Below, in pieces: positions 1 through 14,209 of a stretch of DNA of 64,000 nt. Numbering within the stretch: position 1 is the first letter of the stretch; each line of letters opens with the position of its first letter. Both the position numbers and the translations under genes were made by a program. Source of the stretch: Effrenium voratum (taxonomy: Eukaryota; Sar; Dinophyceae; Suessiales; Symbiodiniaceae). Where the stretch lies: contig CAUJNA010003777.1 in the NCBI GenBank assembly GCA_963377175.1, positions 201,109 through 265,108 of the forward strand. The letters run 5' to 3'. Below the pieces are notes generated by a model. It was given only the letters and a program-made list of their open reading frames with translations, searched no databases and was not told where the DNA came from.

Positions 1-832
1 AGATGGGTTCGGGTATTTCGACTCCAGTTATGATCACAAGATCATAAATGTGTGATTGTTTGGCCCTCTTATATTACTGCTGGAAGACATGCTGCACCTA
101 GTTCAGAAGAATCTTATTCCACCTCGCGCTCCCAACTCAGCATGTCGTTGTACGACCATCCTACCACCCTCGTCTCTGACAGTCAGGCAGTGCGGGAGTT
201 GTTCCGTCCACCGTAGGATAAATATTTGCTGACCCAACTCCCCAGCTCACCAGGGTTGATTCAGTCCACAAACGAATGGTTCCATGGTTGCGGAAAATGT
301 TGGTTTGGGGACCACTTTCTGTGACCAGCCTATCACCAAAAGGGTGAGCGTTCAAAGGTCCTGAGAGGGTCTTGCTGGGATCTCGTTTGACCTTTGAAGG
401 CGCACTGTACATGGACTACATCAAACCATGTGTGCTTTTTTTGGGAGAAGCTCGAAATGCTTTCCCACAATGACCCAGCAGTTGTGCCGCAGCTTGCCCA
501 AGACGTTGCCCTCAGGAAACTGAGTTCTTTCAAGGATGATCATGCAAGAGTAAACAATTGGCTTGTTGATTGGGGCTTCCCCTTGCCGGGGGCCAAATTT
601 GTACCCTGATCCGATCGGGACTTTGGAGAAGGCACCAGAAGCGAATACGTTTCCGCATGTTTCCGCAACATTCCTGCATTTCCCACTAGCTACAACCACC
701 AAGGAATAAGTTGTGTACGTTTCCCATGGGTGGTTTTCTTGGCACCAACTCCCCCCAGAAATTGGCGTCCGTTATGTCGCCTGTGGAAATCCACTGGACT
801 GCTTGAGCCGGCCGCCTGAGCAATCGCACCAG
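1..832. other. No gene supported
   Basis: Intronic or intergenic text. Short open frames on both strands overlap and show no motif. Confidence 0.5.
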
Positions 833-877
833 GTGGTGTTCAAGCTTCCTCCAGAGCGGCGCCTCACCGCCGACATG
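833..877 (+). CDS. Candidate exon, unknown protein
   Basis: Fifteen codons (VVFKLPPERRLTADM) in a GC-rich island, between acceptor GCACCAG|G and GC donor GCGCGC, phase 0 at both ends. The frame stays open into a further ARDFGF. The family is not recognised. Confidence 0.45.
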
Positions 878-1559
878 GCGCGCGATTTTGGCTTTTCCAG
901 TTTGGGCTGGGGGAGGGGATCGTTTTATATCCCATGGTCAAAACATTTCAAAACATCAAAACATGCTTTTACTTGGTTGGGGATGGCCTGGACAGACATG
1001 AGAAGGACTTGTTAGGCCATGACCATTGCCCACGAGTTTGGAATTTTGATCACGGCACATAGCAACTGACCATCTTTTCCGACGGACGGGAGAGGCCTGG
1101 AATACACTCAGCAACTAGTCACTAGGAAATGGAGGCTACTCAACAGAATCCAATCAACAAAGGCCTGTTTGGGTGGTTCAAGAATCACTTGTTGGGGCCA
1201 TTTCAAGATATGATTCGTCCTTTTGGAAAGGTGAGGATAAAAGGGACATGTTAGTATAAGGACCCCTTTGAGGTGTGGGCTTGAGGGTGGTCTACAGTAT
1301 CTAATACTAATCGTGAGCCCCGTGTCCTTTGCCAGCCATTCTGCCTGACCTGCTTGCCCTTTTGCTGCATGTGTCCATGTTTTGCCAGCAAAACATTGTC
1401 GACTCGTTTCAGGTGACCTAAGTCGGACAAAGTTTCTCCACCCAAACCCTATAATTTGGCTATGCCTAAGTCCACATCGGGTCGTGGGATCTTATTTAGC
1501 CGGTGGTGTCACTACCAGCGTGCAATGACCTTCGAATGCGAACAAACTGGGAGCAAAAC

Positions 1560-1667
1560 ATATGGCTGTGGGTCAAAAATATGTACCCAAAATGGAATCT
1601 TGGTAAATGGAAACATGGATCAGAGCCTGCGGTCCCCTGGTGGCTTAATTTTGACCCATACCCATAT
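1560..1667 (+). mobile_element. Family B TIR element, copy 1
   Basis: Starts ATATGGCTGTGGGTCAAAA and ends TTTTGACCCATACCCATAT, an inverted pair. The interior differs from copies 2, 4 and 5 but its right half (GCGGTC...GGTGGCTTAATTTTGACC) matches the fragment at 39143. Confidence 0.7.
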
Positions 1668-2262
1668 CACATAGTTGCTTAGATTCCCGGGAAGCCGGAC
1701 GGGGCTGTTTGCCCGACCCATTGAGAACCCCACAAAGCTGGGTTGTTACCTGCTTCCAATTCCCCCTTGAGATGATCAACTTGGAGTGCCCTGCCAACAA
1801 AAAGGGTCCAACAACTGGGTGGCCCCACTGGCGTTCAGGCATGATCCGACGTGCAGGACATGAAATGGATGGATGCCTTTTTTCTGCAAAGGGAGCCCAG
1901 CTTTTTTTTCTTCCGCAGTTTGGGATGTTTCCAAGCACCAGGGAAAACAGTTCGGTGTTTCTCCAAAGTGGGTGAGGTAAAGGGAGACATCCAAACGTTC
2001 AACGGTCAAAGTAGGACCTTAGTAAACCTTAGTCTTCCTATTCAAGACGGTATGCCGAAGGTGGGCATTTGGTCGTCCACGGAGCTGCGGGAGCCAGGGA
2101 TGCCAGAGATACTAAAACTCCCTATTGGATAGGGATACGGAGTTTCTTAAATGTGGGATGCGGAATTCGGAGCCCTTTGTGGTATCTAAAGGGCAAAAGG
2201 AGACCAACAAGTCTAGGGGACCGACTCTCTTTTGGAGAACCGATTCCATGTGATTGCGCCAG

Positions 2263-2316
2263 GAGTATCGGGTCCTGGTGCCGGAGGGCTTGGTGCAGGA
2301 CTTCATAGGCAACAAG
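2263..2316 (+). CDS. Candidate exon, faintly KH-like
   Basis: It starts after GCGCCAG|G and encodes EYRVLVPEGLVQDFIGNK in phase 0. The GC donor is GCGGAG; alternatively the frame stays open to a GT donor near 2360 (continuing AELGVGLLRTAVDM). The pattern VLVP...FIGxK resembles the first strand and GxxG loop of KH RNA-binding domains, but the second Gly of the loop is missing, so this is only a hint. Confidence 0.5.
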
Positions 2317-3054
2317 GCGGAGCTTGGAGTGGGGCTCCTTCGAACTGCTGTGGATATGGGTAATATAGAAATGTCTGAGCCACAAGCATGTGTCAAGACA
2401 GGGATTCCTATGAGACCAAGGTGGAAGAAATCCCTGGCTTACCCGTTGGCAAACTGAGAAATCAGGGGGCGAAACAGCCCATTGCCATATTGCTGTGCTT
2501 TTCCAGACAGGAGCCACATGCAGGTGTGTAGTTTGCGATGTTGAAGATCCTCCAGTAACCTGCTTCACTTGAGTAACGGCAGTCAAAAGGATGTGGTCAT
2601 GTTTTTTATGGCCAGTCAGCAGAGCAGATCAGCGAAGGCGAGCTGTTTATGTGTGTGTGTGTGTGCCGGTCGATTGCTATTGCCTGTTGAGGCTGCACAC
2701 CTGACACTTGTGGTGGATGGGTTTCAGCACTTGAGTGAAACAACCGAAACGTAGTGTCACGTCTTCTGGTCGTCCGTCCACTCAGCTGATCAGTCAAAGT
2801 AGCTTCTCCCATACCACAAACCCACTTTCTTTGGGGTTTCAATAGGGCCAACCTCAGGAAGAACCAAAATCGATCAAGACGTTTAGGGAAAGGCCTTTCT
2901 GACAACACAGCTTCCGAGCCAAATGTTTCTCTAGAGGCACCCAGTTGGTGTGTGTGTGTGTGTTTGTTAACCCTTGGATTCCACCAATTCTTTAGCACTC
3001 CTTGTAGCACGGTCAATATTGTGTTCTGAGCAACGCCATTTTTCTTTCTTGCTC

Positions 3055-3189
3055 ATGGATTCGGCATCCACAACTCGCCGCGGGGGAGGTGGCAGCGACG
3101 GTGGCCGGCTCTTTTCGGACGATGTCAGGGTGGCTCGCTCAGCTGTAAAGAGGCGTCTCGTGGCGATACACGATACAACAGAGGTCCAG
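3055..3189 (+). CDS. Candidate exon, basic unknown protein
   Basis: The frame opens with an ATG (MDSASTTRRGGGGSDGG) and continues RLFSDDVRVARSAVKRRLVA and IHDTTEVQ to a CAG|GTCTGT donor. GC content is raised against the flanks. It may be a first coding exon or may begin at an internal AG|G (3091 or 3130). The family is not recognised. Confidence 0.42.
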
Positions 3190-3547
3190 GTCTGTGACAC
3201 CCCAAAAAGGGGTCTGCTTCTAAAGTATTATTCATTTTAGGGCAGACTAAATATGAAACAAGATCTAACAGTTCGACTTTTGGTGGACCGCACAAGGCCA
3301 AGAATGGTTTTGAGCTTCACGTTGGAAAGGCCAAATGAAAGCAAGATTCCTTTTGGTCGGACAAAGCAGAGTTCCTGGATTTGGGGTTCAACACTCGGAG
3401 GTCTCCGGGCCGTTCAACTCGAACATGAGCCGAGGCGCACAACCACCAGCAATTACTTCAGCGATGGCCCCGGCATGCCGGGGACCTGGATCTCGTCCAG
3501 CTTTTGGACCTTCCAAATGGCTGGGTCGCATTGTCTCCTCAAAAACC
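3190..3547. other. No gene supported
   Basis: Follows a candidate exon and leads into the microsatellite. Frames running into the repeat are artefacts. Confidence 0.5.
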
Positions 3548-4680
<1,133 letters not shown>

Positions 4681-5240
4681 TCCAAGGCTTTGGGGCAGGT
4701 GAGGTTCTTTTTAGAGAGGATTTGCACTTATTAGTTGCGAATTTGCCGATCCGGAGCTGAAACGAGCGGTTCCGGGCCCCATCATGAAGTCCCCATAGGG
4801 ATTCCGTGAGATTTCCTACCTCAGGTCGGTGAGCTTATAGAAATTTGTGCAGGGTGGGCATGGTCCCCGACAGTCATTGCCAATTGAAAACCTGGGAAAT
4901 GGAAGGTTAGAAGGGCCAGCAACAGGCGCTGCTTTCAGCCCTTCTAATTTCTTCACATGTTGGTCGGTCCTTGAGCACTGGGCGGGATTCAAGTGATGTT
5001 CCAGGATGCATGCTCCTTGTGAGTGTTGGCAGAGGCTGTTTCATTTGTAAATGCCGAAGAAACACAAGCGATAGTACAGACCTTACGAGTTTGTGTGCTT
5101 TTGTTCGCCGTGTCCGACTTGGCTTTTTCGACCCCTTTGGGCGGGGCCAAACCAACTATTCAGAGGGCAACAAACCCAACTAGTCAGTTCATTGATTCTT
5201 CGGAGTGCAAGATGGAATTCCCCAGCCTGACCATGTCCAG

Positions 5241-5310
5241 GCCAAACCCGCCAGAACCTGATCCCGATGCTGAGCCACAAGAGGCAGGAGAGCCAAGCCA
5301 AAGCACCATC
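5241..5310 (+). CDS. Candidate exon, Pro/Glu-rich
   Basis: It starts near GTCCAG|G and reads PNPPEPDPDAEPQEAGEPSQ; possible GC donors lie inside and after it. It sits in a longer stop-free frame. Low-complexity acidic/proline text makes the call weak. Confidence 0.3.
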
Positions 5311-5955
5311 TTCAAACTCAATATGCATATTAGGGTTGTTTCAAAAACGAGGGCTCCTCTCATTTGGGTGTCTCTTGTTGTCACCGGGGAATGTCTTGTT
5401 GGTCTTGGCTTGAAAGAAACCATAGGAAAGCAACATGTGTTGGTCTCCCCCTATTGTGACACATACCCATTCAACCATGGCTTTCCTCTTGCTTTCCCTT
5501 TGCAGCCGACTCAATATACAGTGTTCCTTCCAGAAAGACACCTATGTGGGGAAAACCCGGTTTGTCCCTGGGTGTTGTGGGACACAGCTCAGCCCACCTC
5601 ACTCCAAACTCATCGCATGGGCACTGAGGGAAATCAATCCAGGGTGGCATTCAGAGTCACTGTTGGGGGAAACACCTCCTGATTGTCTTTGGCATCTGGG
5701 GTCTTCTGCTTTGGGGGAGTTTTTTTTGTGCCCAGGCCCGGCTCCTTTCCACTGTTGACTGATTGCCAGTCTTGGCTCAGCTTTGACCCTTCAACCCCTT
5801 TTGGGCTTCCTGCGAATCTCCGCTTTTCACCAGCAGGTTGTCAATGTTGGCAGGGGGGCGGATCCATCTGGCCATCAAAGGCTTGCTGCTTTCGTGGGAA
5901 TGGTTGGACAGCAAGACTCACCAGATCTCGGGATGAGTTGCAGTGGCCCCATCAG

Positions 5956-6023
5956 GGGAGCCCAACATTGGACCAGTTCCTAAGTTCTTCTGGATCATGG
6001 AGCTGCGCGCTTTCGGCTCCATG
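5956..6023 (+). CDS. Candidate exon, unknown protein
   Basis: Sixty-eight bases from CCATCAG|G to GC donor GCCCGG encode EPNIGPVPKFFWIMELRAFG plus SM (two leading bases complete a codon; ends in phase 0). Aromatic and hydrophobic content looks protein-like. The family is not recognised. Confidence 0.45.
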
Positions 6024-6523
6024 GCCCGGGACGTTATCTCATTTGTTTTCCTTCAGGCACTCGAAGATTCGGGTGCTGGGCTTGCCTTTTGGGATGGCAT
6101 GCCCCTAAGCTTTGGGATGGATGCGGATTCCCGGCCCAGCCGTTGCAGCTGTTGAGTTTCCCTTGTGGTTTCTCCCGGGTGCAGAAAGGGGATGTCTTTT
6201 CGACCCTTTCTGTGACCTCCCCGTGATATGTGGGTCTGTCTCTTTTGAGGGTCCCCGTTTTTTTCTTGCGGCGGAGGGCTCAGAGGGAAACCAAAAAGGA
6301 ACACGACGACGCCACCTTGGAGGGGTCTCCTACAAGACGACACGCCCATGTCAACCTATACATTGGGGACCAGGACGCAAGGGATTCCTTTTGGTTTCCT
6401 TTTAACACCCAAACACGGGGTGAGCTGCATTTTCTTGAAGCCAAAAGGTAGTCCAATATGTTTTCACCAAAGGACACGGGGTCCCTTCCGTTGCGCGCGA
6501 ACGTGGCTGGCTCGGACCTTCAG

Positions 6524-6604
6524 GGCTTCCCTCGGCTTCTGGGCACCTGGCCGTTCCATGGAGCCACAGACGTGCGGAGCTCGGATGAGTTGAGCCACGA
6601 GGAT
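6524..6604 (+). CDS. Candidate exon, unknown protein
   Basis: Twenty-seven codons from CTTCAG|G to GC donor GCTGAT, phase 0 at both ends: GFPRLLGTWPFHGATDVRSS then DELSHED. The frame, local GC and both splice motifs agree. The family is not recognised. Confidence 0.5.
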
Positions 6605-7987
6605 GCTGATTAGTTGTTTGTGGTTCCCAACCTGTGCAGGGCTCCTTAAAAGATACATTTTGCCCATTTGAAACATGTTTTTTGTCCACATACAGGGAAA
6701 CCACCATTGACAAGGCAATGTTCAGGTGTATAATGTAAGGATCCCTGCTGTGTGTGGCGGGTTCCTTTGGTGAAAACATATAAGACTAACTTTTGGCTTC
6801 AAGAAAATGCAGTTCACCCGTGTGTGGGGAAACCAAAAGGAATCCCTTGCATCCTGGTCCCCCATGTATAGAGAGGGGTGCTCTTTTGAGGGGGCTACAT
6901 GTCCAATTTCGCTTGGGTAAAAGGGAGAAACACTTGCCAAAGGGTGCCCAATTGAAACTCATACCCATGTGGGTGGGTCTTTTTGGCGTTACCCCTGTTT
7001 TTGGATCTCAAGAGAGACCAAAAGGAACACCAGCATTTTTAGTGTCCCCTACAAAAAGACACATTCATGTTGTCTCAAAAACGGGAGCCCCTGTTTGGAT
7101 GACGACAAAACCTGAAATCTTGGGATCGTTTTTGTTTGAGAAGCACCAAGCATGACTGGCGGGGGTCCAGGGATGCCATCCTTAGCTCCTTCGCCCTTAG
7201 CTTCTCCAGAAATTGGACTTAGTCCCACAGATGGTCGGTCTGATGTTGGTGTCCTTTTTACTACCAACCCAAAAATAGAAGGGGGTTACTCATGGTTACT
7301 CTATTTGGAGAAGCACTCATTTGTATGCGTTTGTCATTGTGGGAATGCGGTGATGGTCGCCACTGCGGTGATACCGGAGCACCTCCGGTGGGAATGTGCC
7401 ATTGCGAACGCCTTCAGGGTAAAACGGGTCGATTGGGGACCAGTCCTGTTTGAGTCAAGGCGCGTTAGAAAGTAACCAGGAGACTCACTCACTGGATTGT
7501 TCTTTCCAAAAAGGTGATGGTAATTCGTTTTGGTAGGAGCCCATCTTCGCCCATCTTCGCTTGGTCCAATGGCGACGGTCAAGCAAGCCAGCTTGAGAGC
7601 CTCGCCCCGGGGCATGTTGACTCGAACCTGGCGACATGCCGAAAAAGGGCCCGCCTTTGGCAACGTCTTCTTCTGGAGGCCGGGGCTACCTATGAATCTC
7701 TTTTGCTTTGCCTATGGCTTAGGTTCCAGGGATTTGTCGCCCCCATGTTTGGGCCCCTTGAAGGTCCATTGTATTCCGCCAAGAGAAAGCAGGGTTTTTG
7801 ATGGGTTTGCCCCAGTCCGCCAGTGTTTCCATTTAGTTTGCATACTCATCCATGGGCATGGGTTGCTTCCCTTTTCCATCTTTTGCCAAAGTTTCCCTTG
7901 AAAGTCAACCCAAACAAAACCAGAGGTAGCCTCAGTAGCCTCAGAGGTATTTCCCAACCCGCTGCTGGTCCAGCCGTGGGCCTTGAG

Positions 7988-8062
7988 GTGCCGGCGCGCG
8001 TGGGCGTCGCGGTGCTCTTCTACTTCGAGGAGCCCATCGAGTCGGAGCCTCGGAGCCTCGGA
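7988..8062 (+). CDS. Candidate exon, unknown protein, ending in a 9-bp tandem repeat
   Basis: It starts after CTTGAG|G and reads VPARVGVAVLFYFEEPIESE then PRSLG. The 3' end falls in about four copies of the 9-mer GGAGCCTCG (to about 8075), each holding a possible GC donor, so the exact exon end is ambiguous. GC-rich against its flanks. Confidence 0.5.
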
Positions 8063-9535
8063 GCCTCGGAGCGGCGGAGCCTCGAGCTGGGACTCGGGAA
8101 AAATGGTTTCTCGGGCTGGGGGTGCGTCTCTGCGTTTGTTGGGGGAAGAAACACCTTGGGGGGGGGAGAAACACTTTTTGGTGGGAAGTGGGGGGCAGTC
8201 TCTCTTTTTTGCTCTTGTGTTCTCTTTTTTTGTGGGGGGGGCTTGCTCTTTTGTTTTCTTTTTTTTGTGGGGGGGGGGCACTCCTGGTGTATGTCTTACT
8301 TCCTGATTGGCCAAAAGTCCAAACTTGGTTTGCCACTAAAATGGTCGTCCCACAAAGTATAAAGGCCAGAATCCAGAAGCTCAGGAAGTGAGAGGGATGT
8401 GTCAAAACGGCCCAAAACAAATGTGGTCGTCATGTCGGTTTCCTTTCGAATCCTCTAAACGGGTGCCCTGACAAACACCCAAACGGCCCAAAACCCCATT
8501 GGCAAGTCGCCAGGAACCTTTCAATTGTTTGGACAATATTGGCAAAAGTTAACCATGGCCAGTGACCTGAACTGGGAAACCAAGACAGATGTGTGACAGG
8601 TTTGACTGTTGTCCATTCGGCTCCAAGGCTACAGGGGTCCAAGGCTCCAAGCCACACTATGCAAGCTGAACATGCCCAATAGTGGCGGTGTGAATTTCAA
8701 TAGGAAACCACCTCAAAAAGTGGTTGGACATAAATCCAAACCTAGCCACATGGGTACGGATACGCAAAACCCTCAAAATGGCAATGGTGTCCTCGTGGTT
8801 TCCCGTGAACACCAAAAAGTGTTGCTTCCCGCCCCCCCGCCCCACGTTCCCCCCCCCCCCCCAAAAAAAAAAAATGAGAAACAGAGACCGCCTCCCACCC
8901 CTCACCAAAAAGTGCTAACAATCGTGGTCTTAGCGTGTGTACACAAGGGGTGGACCGCCCCTGTCAATTTTTAGTGGGGTGAATCCGCTCACCAAGATAC
9001 CAGTAGGAAATCGGGGCACTCATCAAGTCCCATGTCAGTTGGGCACAAAAGAAAGCTTAATCGTGCCCGTTCAGGAAACAACGATGTGCCTGCAATTGTT
9101 CAACCACAGAGGCCCAACATACAAAAAGTACATAGGCTCACTCCGCTCACTGCCCGAGTGACTTGATGCTTGTTAGGGAAACCATTTGGTGGTAGACACA
9201 AGGGTTTTTGGCAATCAAAGCTTAGGAACCATGGCAAATAGATTAGCCACAGAAACAGATCCCCAGAGGGTTGCTTCCCCCATTCTTTGGAGAGGTTCCC
9301 TTATTTGAAGTCTGCCAGCACCTTGTCGCAACCTTGTTAGGCATTATCTTCGCAGGCATTGTCTACACTTGTTCTTTTAGGTTTCCCTTTCACCAGTTTC
9401 CTGTTGTCTGGCCAGCCTGCCCCCATGCTGCGAAACCATAGTGGAACCGCAAACAAAGAGCAAAAGAGAGCAACCTCCTATGCAATCCATGAAAAAAACG
9501 GGTATAGATGACCAAGCATAGTTGAACCCAACATA
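8063..9535. other. Non-coding, with homopolymer runs
   Basis: Poly-G tracts at 8158-8280 and a C-run joined to an A-run near 8850-8873. Otherwise nothing recognised up to the fold-back structure. Confidence 0.5.
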
Positions 9536-11046
9536 CCAGGGGCACCCAAAACCATGAAAAAGGAAGGTGTTTTTCAAAAAACCAGGTTTTTTGCAGCTTT
9601 ACTGTAAAAAAACAGGTTTTTTCTTGTGTTTGTAAAAAACATGGTTTTTGGCTATTCGTGCTGCGCTACTTACATTTTTAAGGTGGGCTGTACTGGTGTT
9701 GTGAGTGCGGCTGTTCAAACTCATGTCCTTGTTGCATTTGTGGCGTGATTAATCGCAGGCGCATATCTATTGTGGCGGTTGGTATCTTGAATAGTCAGAA
9801 TATTCCTAGTAGTAGGAACACCAGACTGACTATTTGAAGAGGGCATAGGGATGCGCAGCTTTTTTCTACAATTTAGCAAAAGGCTAAACCTGCGGCGCGT
9901 GTATTCAATGCAATATAAACCGTCCTCTTGCTGCAAAACGTGGTTTGACTTGGCAAAGCCCCAGCTCGGCCTGGAAAGGGCACTCTTCTTTGCTTCAGTG
10001 TGCATCCTTAAGACACAGCACACTTGCGACTTGTTGCTCCAGCGCAGGCATGGACATAGGACAGTGCTTCCCAAAAAAAAAGAGTTGGCACGTTTGACCC
10101 AGTAATGCTGCAGAAAAGGGATAGAAGCACGGTTTCCAGGATGCTTTCGGATTCAAAGCCTTTGAAACACAAGACACACATTTTGGACAAAAGGATATAG
10201 CTTAGATGGCCACTGTTTGCAGGTCGATTTCAAGTTGTTGTGAGGCTTCAGCTGGGAGCGAGCCTGCTTGGTTGCGATATTAGCCAATGCCAAAGACTAC
10301 CAGTCCAACTAGTGAACCTCAAAAGGGCTAGGTTCATGCGAGCTAGACGCTGTTCAGTTCTGTTCTTCGCAAAGTCAAAGTCCATTCAACAATCGCTCGC
10401 TTCTGACCCAGTGAGACTTTTTGGGTCAGGGATGGCAACGGCACGCTGCGTGTTTCTACAGAAAAGGTCCTGGTTGCTTACACATTCCAAGCCTAGACGC
10501 AACTAGTTGTTCAATTCATGCCACCTCTTGCTTGTCACACAGGCAGTGCTTTTTAATGTGTCTCAGTTGGTTGATATTGAATCAGCGAGGCCCCAGCTCT
10601 GAAATAGAAATGAAGCCATGCTTTCTTCAGCTGCCGTAGGAAAATGCCACAAGAAGATCATGTTCAAAGGCCGCCTCACTTTGTTGGGAGTGCGCGCAGT
10701 AACTCTGTTTGTTTTGTTCTGATAGGTGGTTGTTTAGCGGCCCTTGCTAAAAGGAGGCGCGGCATTTACATAATAGACGTTAATTACATGTTCCTTCCAC
10801 ATGTTGCTACAAACCCCAGGGTCCTGCCCAACTCTTTGAATAACAAACTGCGCAAATATATGTTAATCCGTTTACGAAACCACGGCCCTTGAATACGACA
10901 TCTCCCTGGAGAAAGCGCAGCAATAGAACTGTATTGCGCAGTGCCGAGACGCAGCCGCACGTTCCATATGCCAGAAGGGTAGGGGCCGCGCTTGCAGAAG
11001 AGAGTATGTATAGATTGTTTGCAATGTCCTGCCACTGAGGTTTACT

Positions 11047-13170
11047 GACTAGTGTTGGGTCTTGATTAGTAATGTGGACCATTGTGGACCTGAATAGCGT
11101 CCACTTACTTTCTGAATAGCGTTGAATTCGTTTCCTTTGGTTCAGTGGGCCAGAATAGCGTCCACTGTTTTTCCCGAGTGGGTGGAAAACCATAAAACAC
11201 TAGTTTAAAAATTATAACTTCGAAAAACAACAGCCACCCCAAAACCAGGTTGTACCATACAAAACTATGCTTGCGCTTGCAAAAAGCATCAAACAATGGC
11301 CCTTGAAGGCTGCAGTTCCTGTTCCCTACCAAAATCAGCTTCAACTGCTCCAAATCTAGCTTCTGGAAACTGCAGTTCCCTGCCAAAATCGGCTTCAACT
11401 GCTTCAAATCTGGCTCCTGGAGGCTGCAGTTTCCTATCTCAGAAACATTACCAGCTCTGGGAATGCAAATTACTTGCTAAACCTTGCTGAACAAATACCA
11501 AAAAAAACAATCAGGGCAAGGGTGCCCCGCACAACGCCCCGAAGAAGGGCCATTGTTCAGGTGGACAAGAATAGTGCCCTGCCCAAAGCCCCCAACATTG
11601 CGCATTGCTTTTGCTTTCAAAGCAGCCTCTTTTTTATTGGCCCAGGTACAGAATCCACCAACTGTGACCCCTGAAGCCTCAGAAACACCCCCAACTCTGA
11701 GAATGCAAATTCTTTACTACACCTTGTTGAAAATATGCAAAACAACAATCGTGGCAAGCGTATCTACCCCACACAATTCCCCAAAACCAGAATAAGGGCC
11801 ATTGTTTAGGTGGACAAGAATAGTGGCCAGCCCCTAGCCCCCAACTTTTTCAAGCAGCCCCCTTTCATTGGCCCACTGAACTTTGTCAGTCGCAGAGTTG
11901 AACACCAACTGTGACCCCTGAAATCTCAGAAACACCGCCAGCTCTGCGAATGCAAGCCCTTTACTACACCTTGCTTCAAAAATGCAAAGAAGCAATCAGG
12001 GCAAGGTGTCTCACACAACCCCCCCAAAACCAGAATAAGAGCCATTGTTTACGTGGACAAGAATAGAAGTGGACAAGAATAGTGCCCTGCCCAAAGCCCC
12101 CAACCTTGCGCATTCCTTTTGCTTTTCATTTTCAAGCAGCCCCTTTTTATTGGCCGATTAAACTTTGTCAGTCACAGAATCCAACACCAACTGTGGCCGC
12201 TGAAGTCTCAGAAACATCCCCAGCTCTGAGAATGCAAACTTTACGCCTTGTTTGAAAAATGCAAAAAAAAACACAACGCGAGGGTATCCCACACAAATCC
12301 CCAAACCAGAGTCAGGGCCATTGTTTAGACTGGAATAGTGCCCTGCCCCCAGCCCCCCATCCCAACTTTGTTCATTGCTTTTGCTTTCAAAACAACCTTT
12401 TTTGCCCACTTAAACTTAGATGGAAGCTCAAATCAAGTTCAAAGGAAGCTCCAGCAAAAAAAACAAATGGAAACTCACATGCAACAATACTGAATCAACT
12501 ACATGGAAGCACACATCAAACTCAAAAGAAAGCTCCAGCAATACTACATCAAATGGAAACTCAAATCCAGCAACACTACTAAATCAACCAGATGGAAGCT
12601 CAAACTAAATTAAACAAGAAGCTCCAGCAGTACTAAACCAAGTGGAAACTCAAATCTAATAATGCTGAATCAAATAGATGGATACTCAAGTCCAATTCGA
12701 AGGAATTTGCAGCAACACTCGATCGGTTGGAAACTCAAATCCAGCAATACTAAATCAAACACATGCAAGCTCAGATCAGACTCCAAAGGAAGCTCCAGCA
12801 ATACTGAATCAAATGAAAACTAAAATCCAACAACACTGAATCAAAGATATGAAATTCCAACTCAAAAGGAAGCTCCATCAATATTGAGTCAAATGGAAGC
12901 TCAAATCCAACAATACAAAATCAAATAAATGGCAGTTCAAATCAAATTCGAAAGAAAGCTCCAGCAATACTAAATGAAATGGACCCTCAAATCCAGCAAC
13001 ACCAAATCAATCAAATGGAAGCCCAAACTATATTCAAAAAGAAGCCCAAACATCAATGAAAAGGAAGCTCAAATCACACTTAAAAGTGGTTGCTAGACTA
13101 AAGTAGTATTGAGCCCCGGGTCCTCCAGTTTGGATGTTCATTGTTTGCCACTATTCTAGCGCCCATTGTT
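11047..13170 (+). repeat. Left arm of the fold-back structure
   Basis: It contains copies of a unit starting near 11415, 11662, 11909 and 12191 (shared text such as CTGTGACCCCTGAAG and GGTGGACAAGAATAGTG), and then about 660 bp of degenerate units built on GGAAGCTCCAGCAATACTAA and ATGGAAACTCAAATCC. No convincing gene. Confidence 0.8.
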
Positions 13171-14209
13171 TAGGGGGAGGGGTTTCAATTATTCTTACAT
13201 GTTTTGGTGGATTTTGTGACCAAGGCTCAAAAACCAGGTTTTATGGCCGTAAAAGCACGTTAAACAACCCGTAAAAAAGCGTACCCGTAAAAAGCCCGTA
13301 AAAATGCGTAAAAAACCCGTAAAAAGCCGTAGGAAAATACGTAAATTTCCGTAAAAAACCCGAAGACAGCAGTACTTGAGAGCAAGGCCATTTCAAGTTG
13401 TTTCAGCTGGCTTGGAGGAATATAGAGTAGAATGAGCGCAGAACCTTCATCCTTGTTTGCCATGTTCAGCCAGACGGAGCTGAGCGTACTACAGTTGGAA
13501 TGCTTTTGGGCTTCTTTGTGAAGTTGATGCGTCATTGATCAAGTATGTGTGTTGTTTGCGTCCGCGCTGCAAGCGGGTCCAACTTGGACTCCTTGCTTGT
13601 CGGCAAAACTTGACGGGGCTGTGTTGGAAGCAAGCAAATGGTTTCGAATAAGTGGACCGCAAGAAACATGGGCTTTATGACTCCAAGCTGGCAAGCTAGC
13701 AGTGCCTTTTTCCCAGACTGAAGCGACATCGAACTGAAACGTTCGTACGCAATTCCTACATAATAAACATGTGGGACAAGCGCTACAGCCCTACTCGGGC
13801 AATTCACAGGCAACGCACGGCCTTGGCAGAAAAAGAGCAGACGCAACAGCACGAACAGCGATTACAGGAGCCTGTTACTTGCACACTGGCAGATGCATCA
13901 CGCTGACTCAATTGCAGCAGTGGTCGTACCTGAGCTGGCACAGCCCAAGTAGAGCATGTAATAGAGGTTTTGAAAATCTGATGAACCATGCTCGAGCAAT
14001 CGGCGAGCGAATCGTCCTTGCGCCATACCTTAAGAAGCCTACTGCAGCAATGTGTGAAGTCAGCAATGCCTTGTGAGACACGCTCGGCGGGTAACGGAGC
14101 ATTGGTGAGCAAGTGGTGGCTATATCGCAGAAGCTTCAAAATAGGCGCTGTTGGAAGACCATCTGTCATAATGTTGGGACTTGATTAATAAAGGGCCTTC
14201 CCTGAACAA
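13171..14209. other. Loop of the fold-back structure
   Basis: About 1 kb of mostly unique sequence. It opens with a run of short CCCGTAAAAA-type repeats (13255-13365). Open frames of about 100 codons occur on both strands but none shows a recognisable motif, and they overlap each other, so I call no gene. Confidence 0.5.

Noticed and set aside
5023..5682. 219-codon open frame as a single-exon gene
   Set aside because: No motif, ordinary base composition over most of its length, and it runs through likely intron text; only a short Pro/Glu-rich part is kept as a weak exon.
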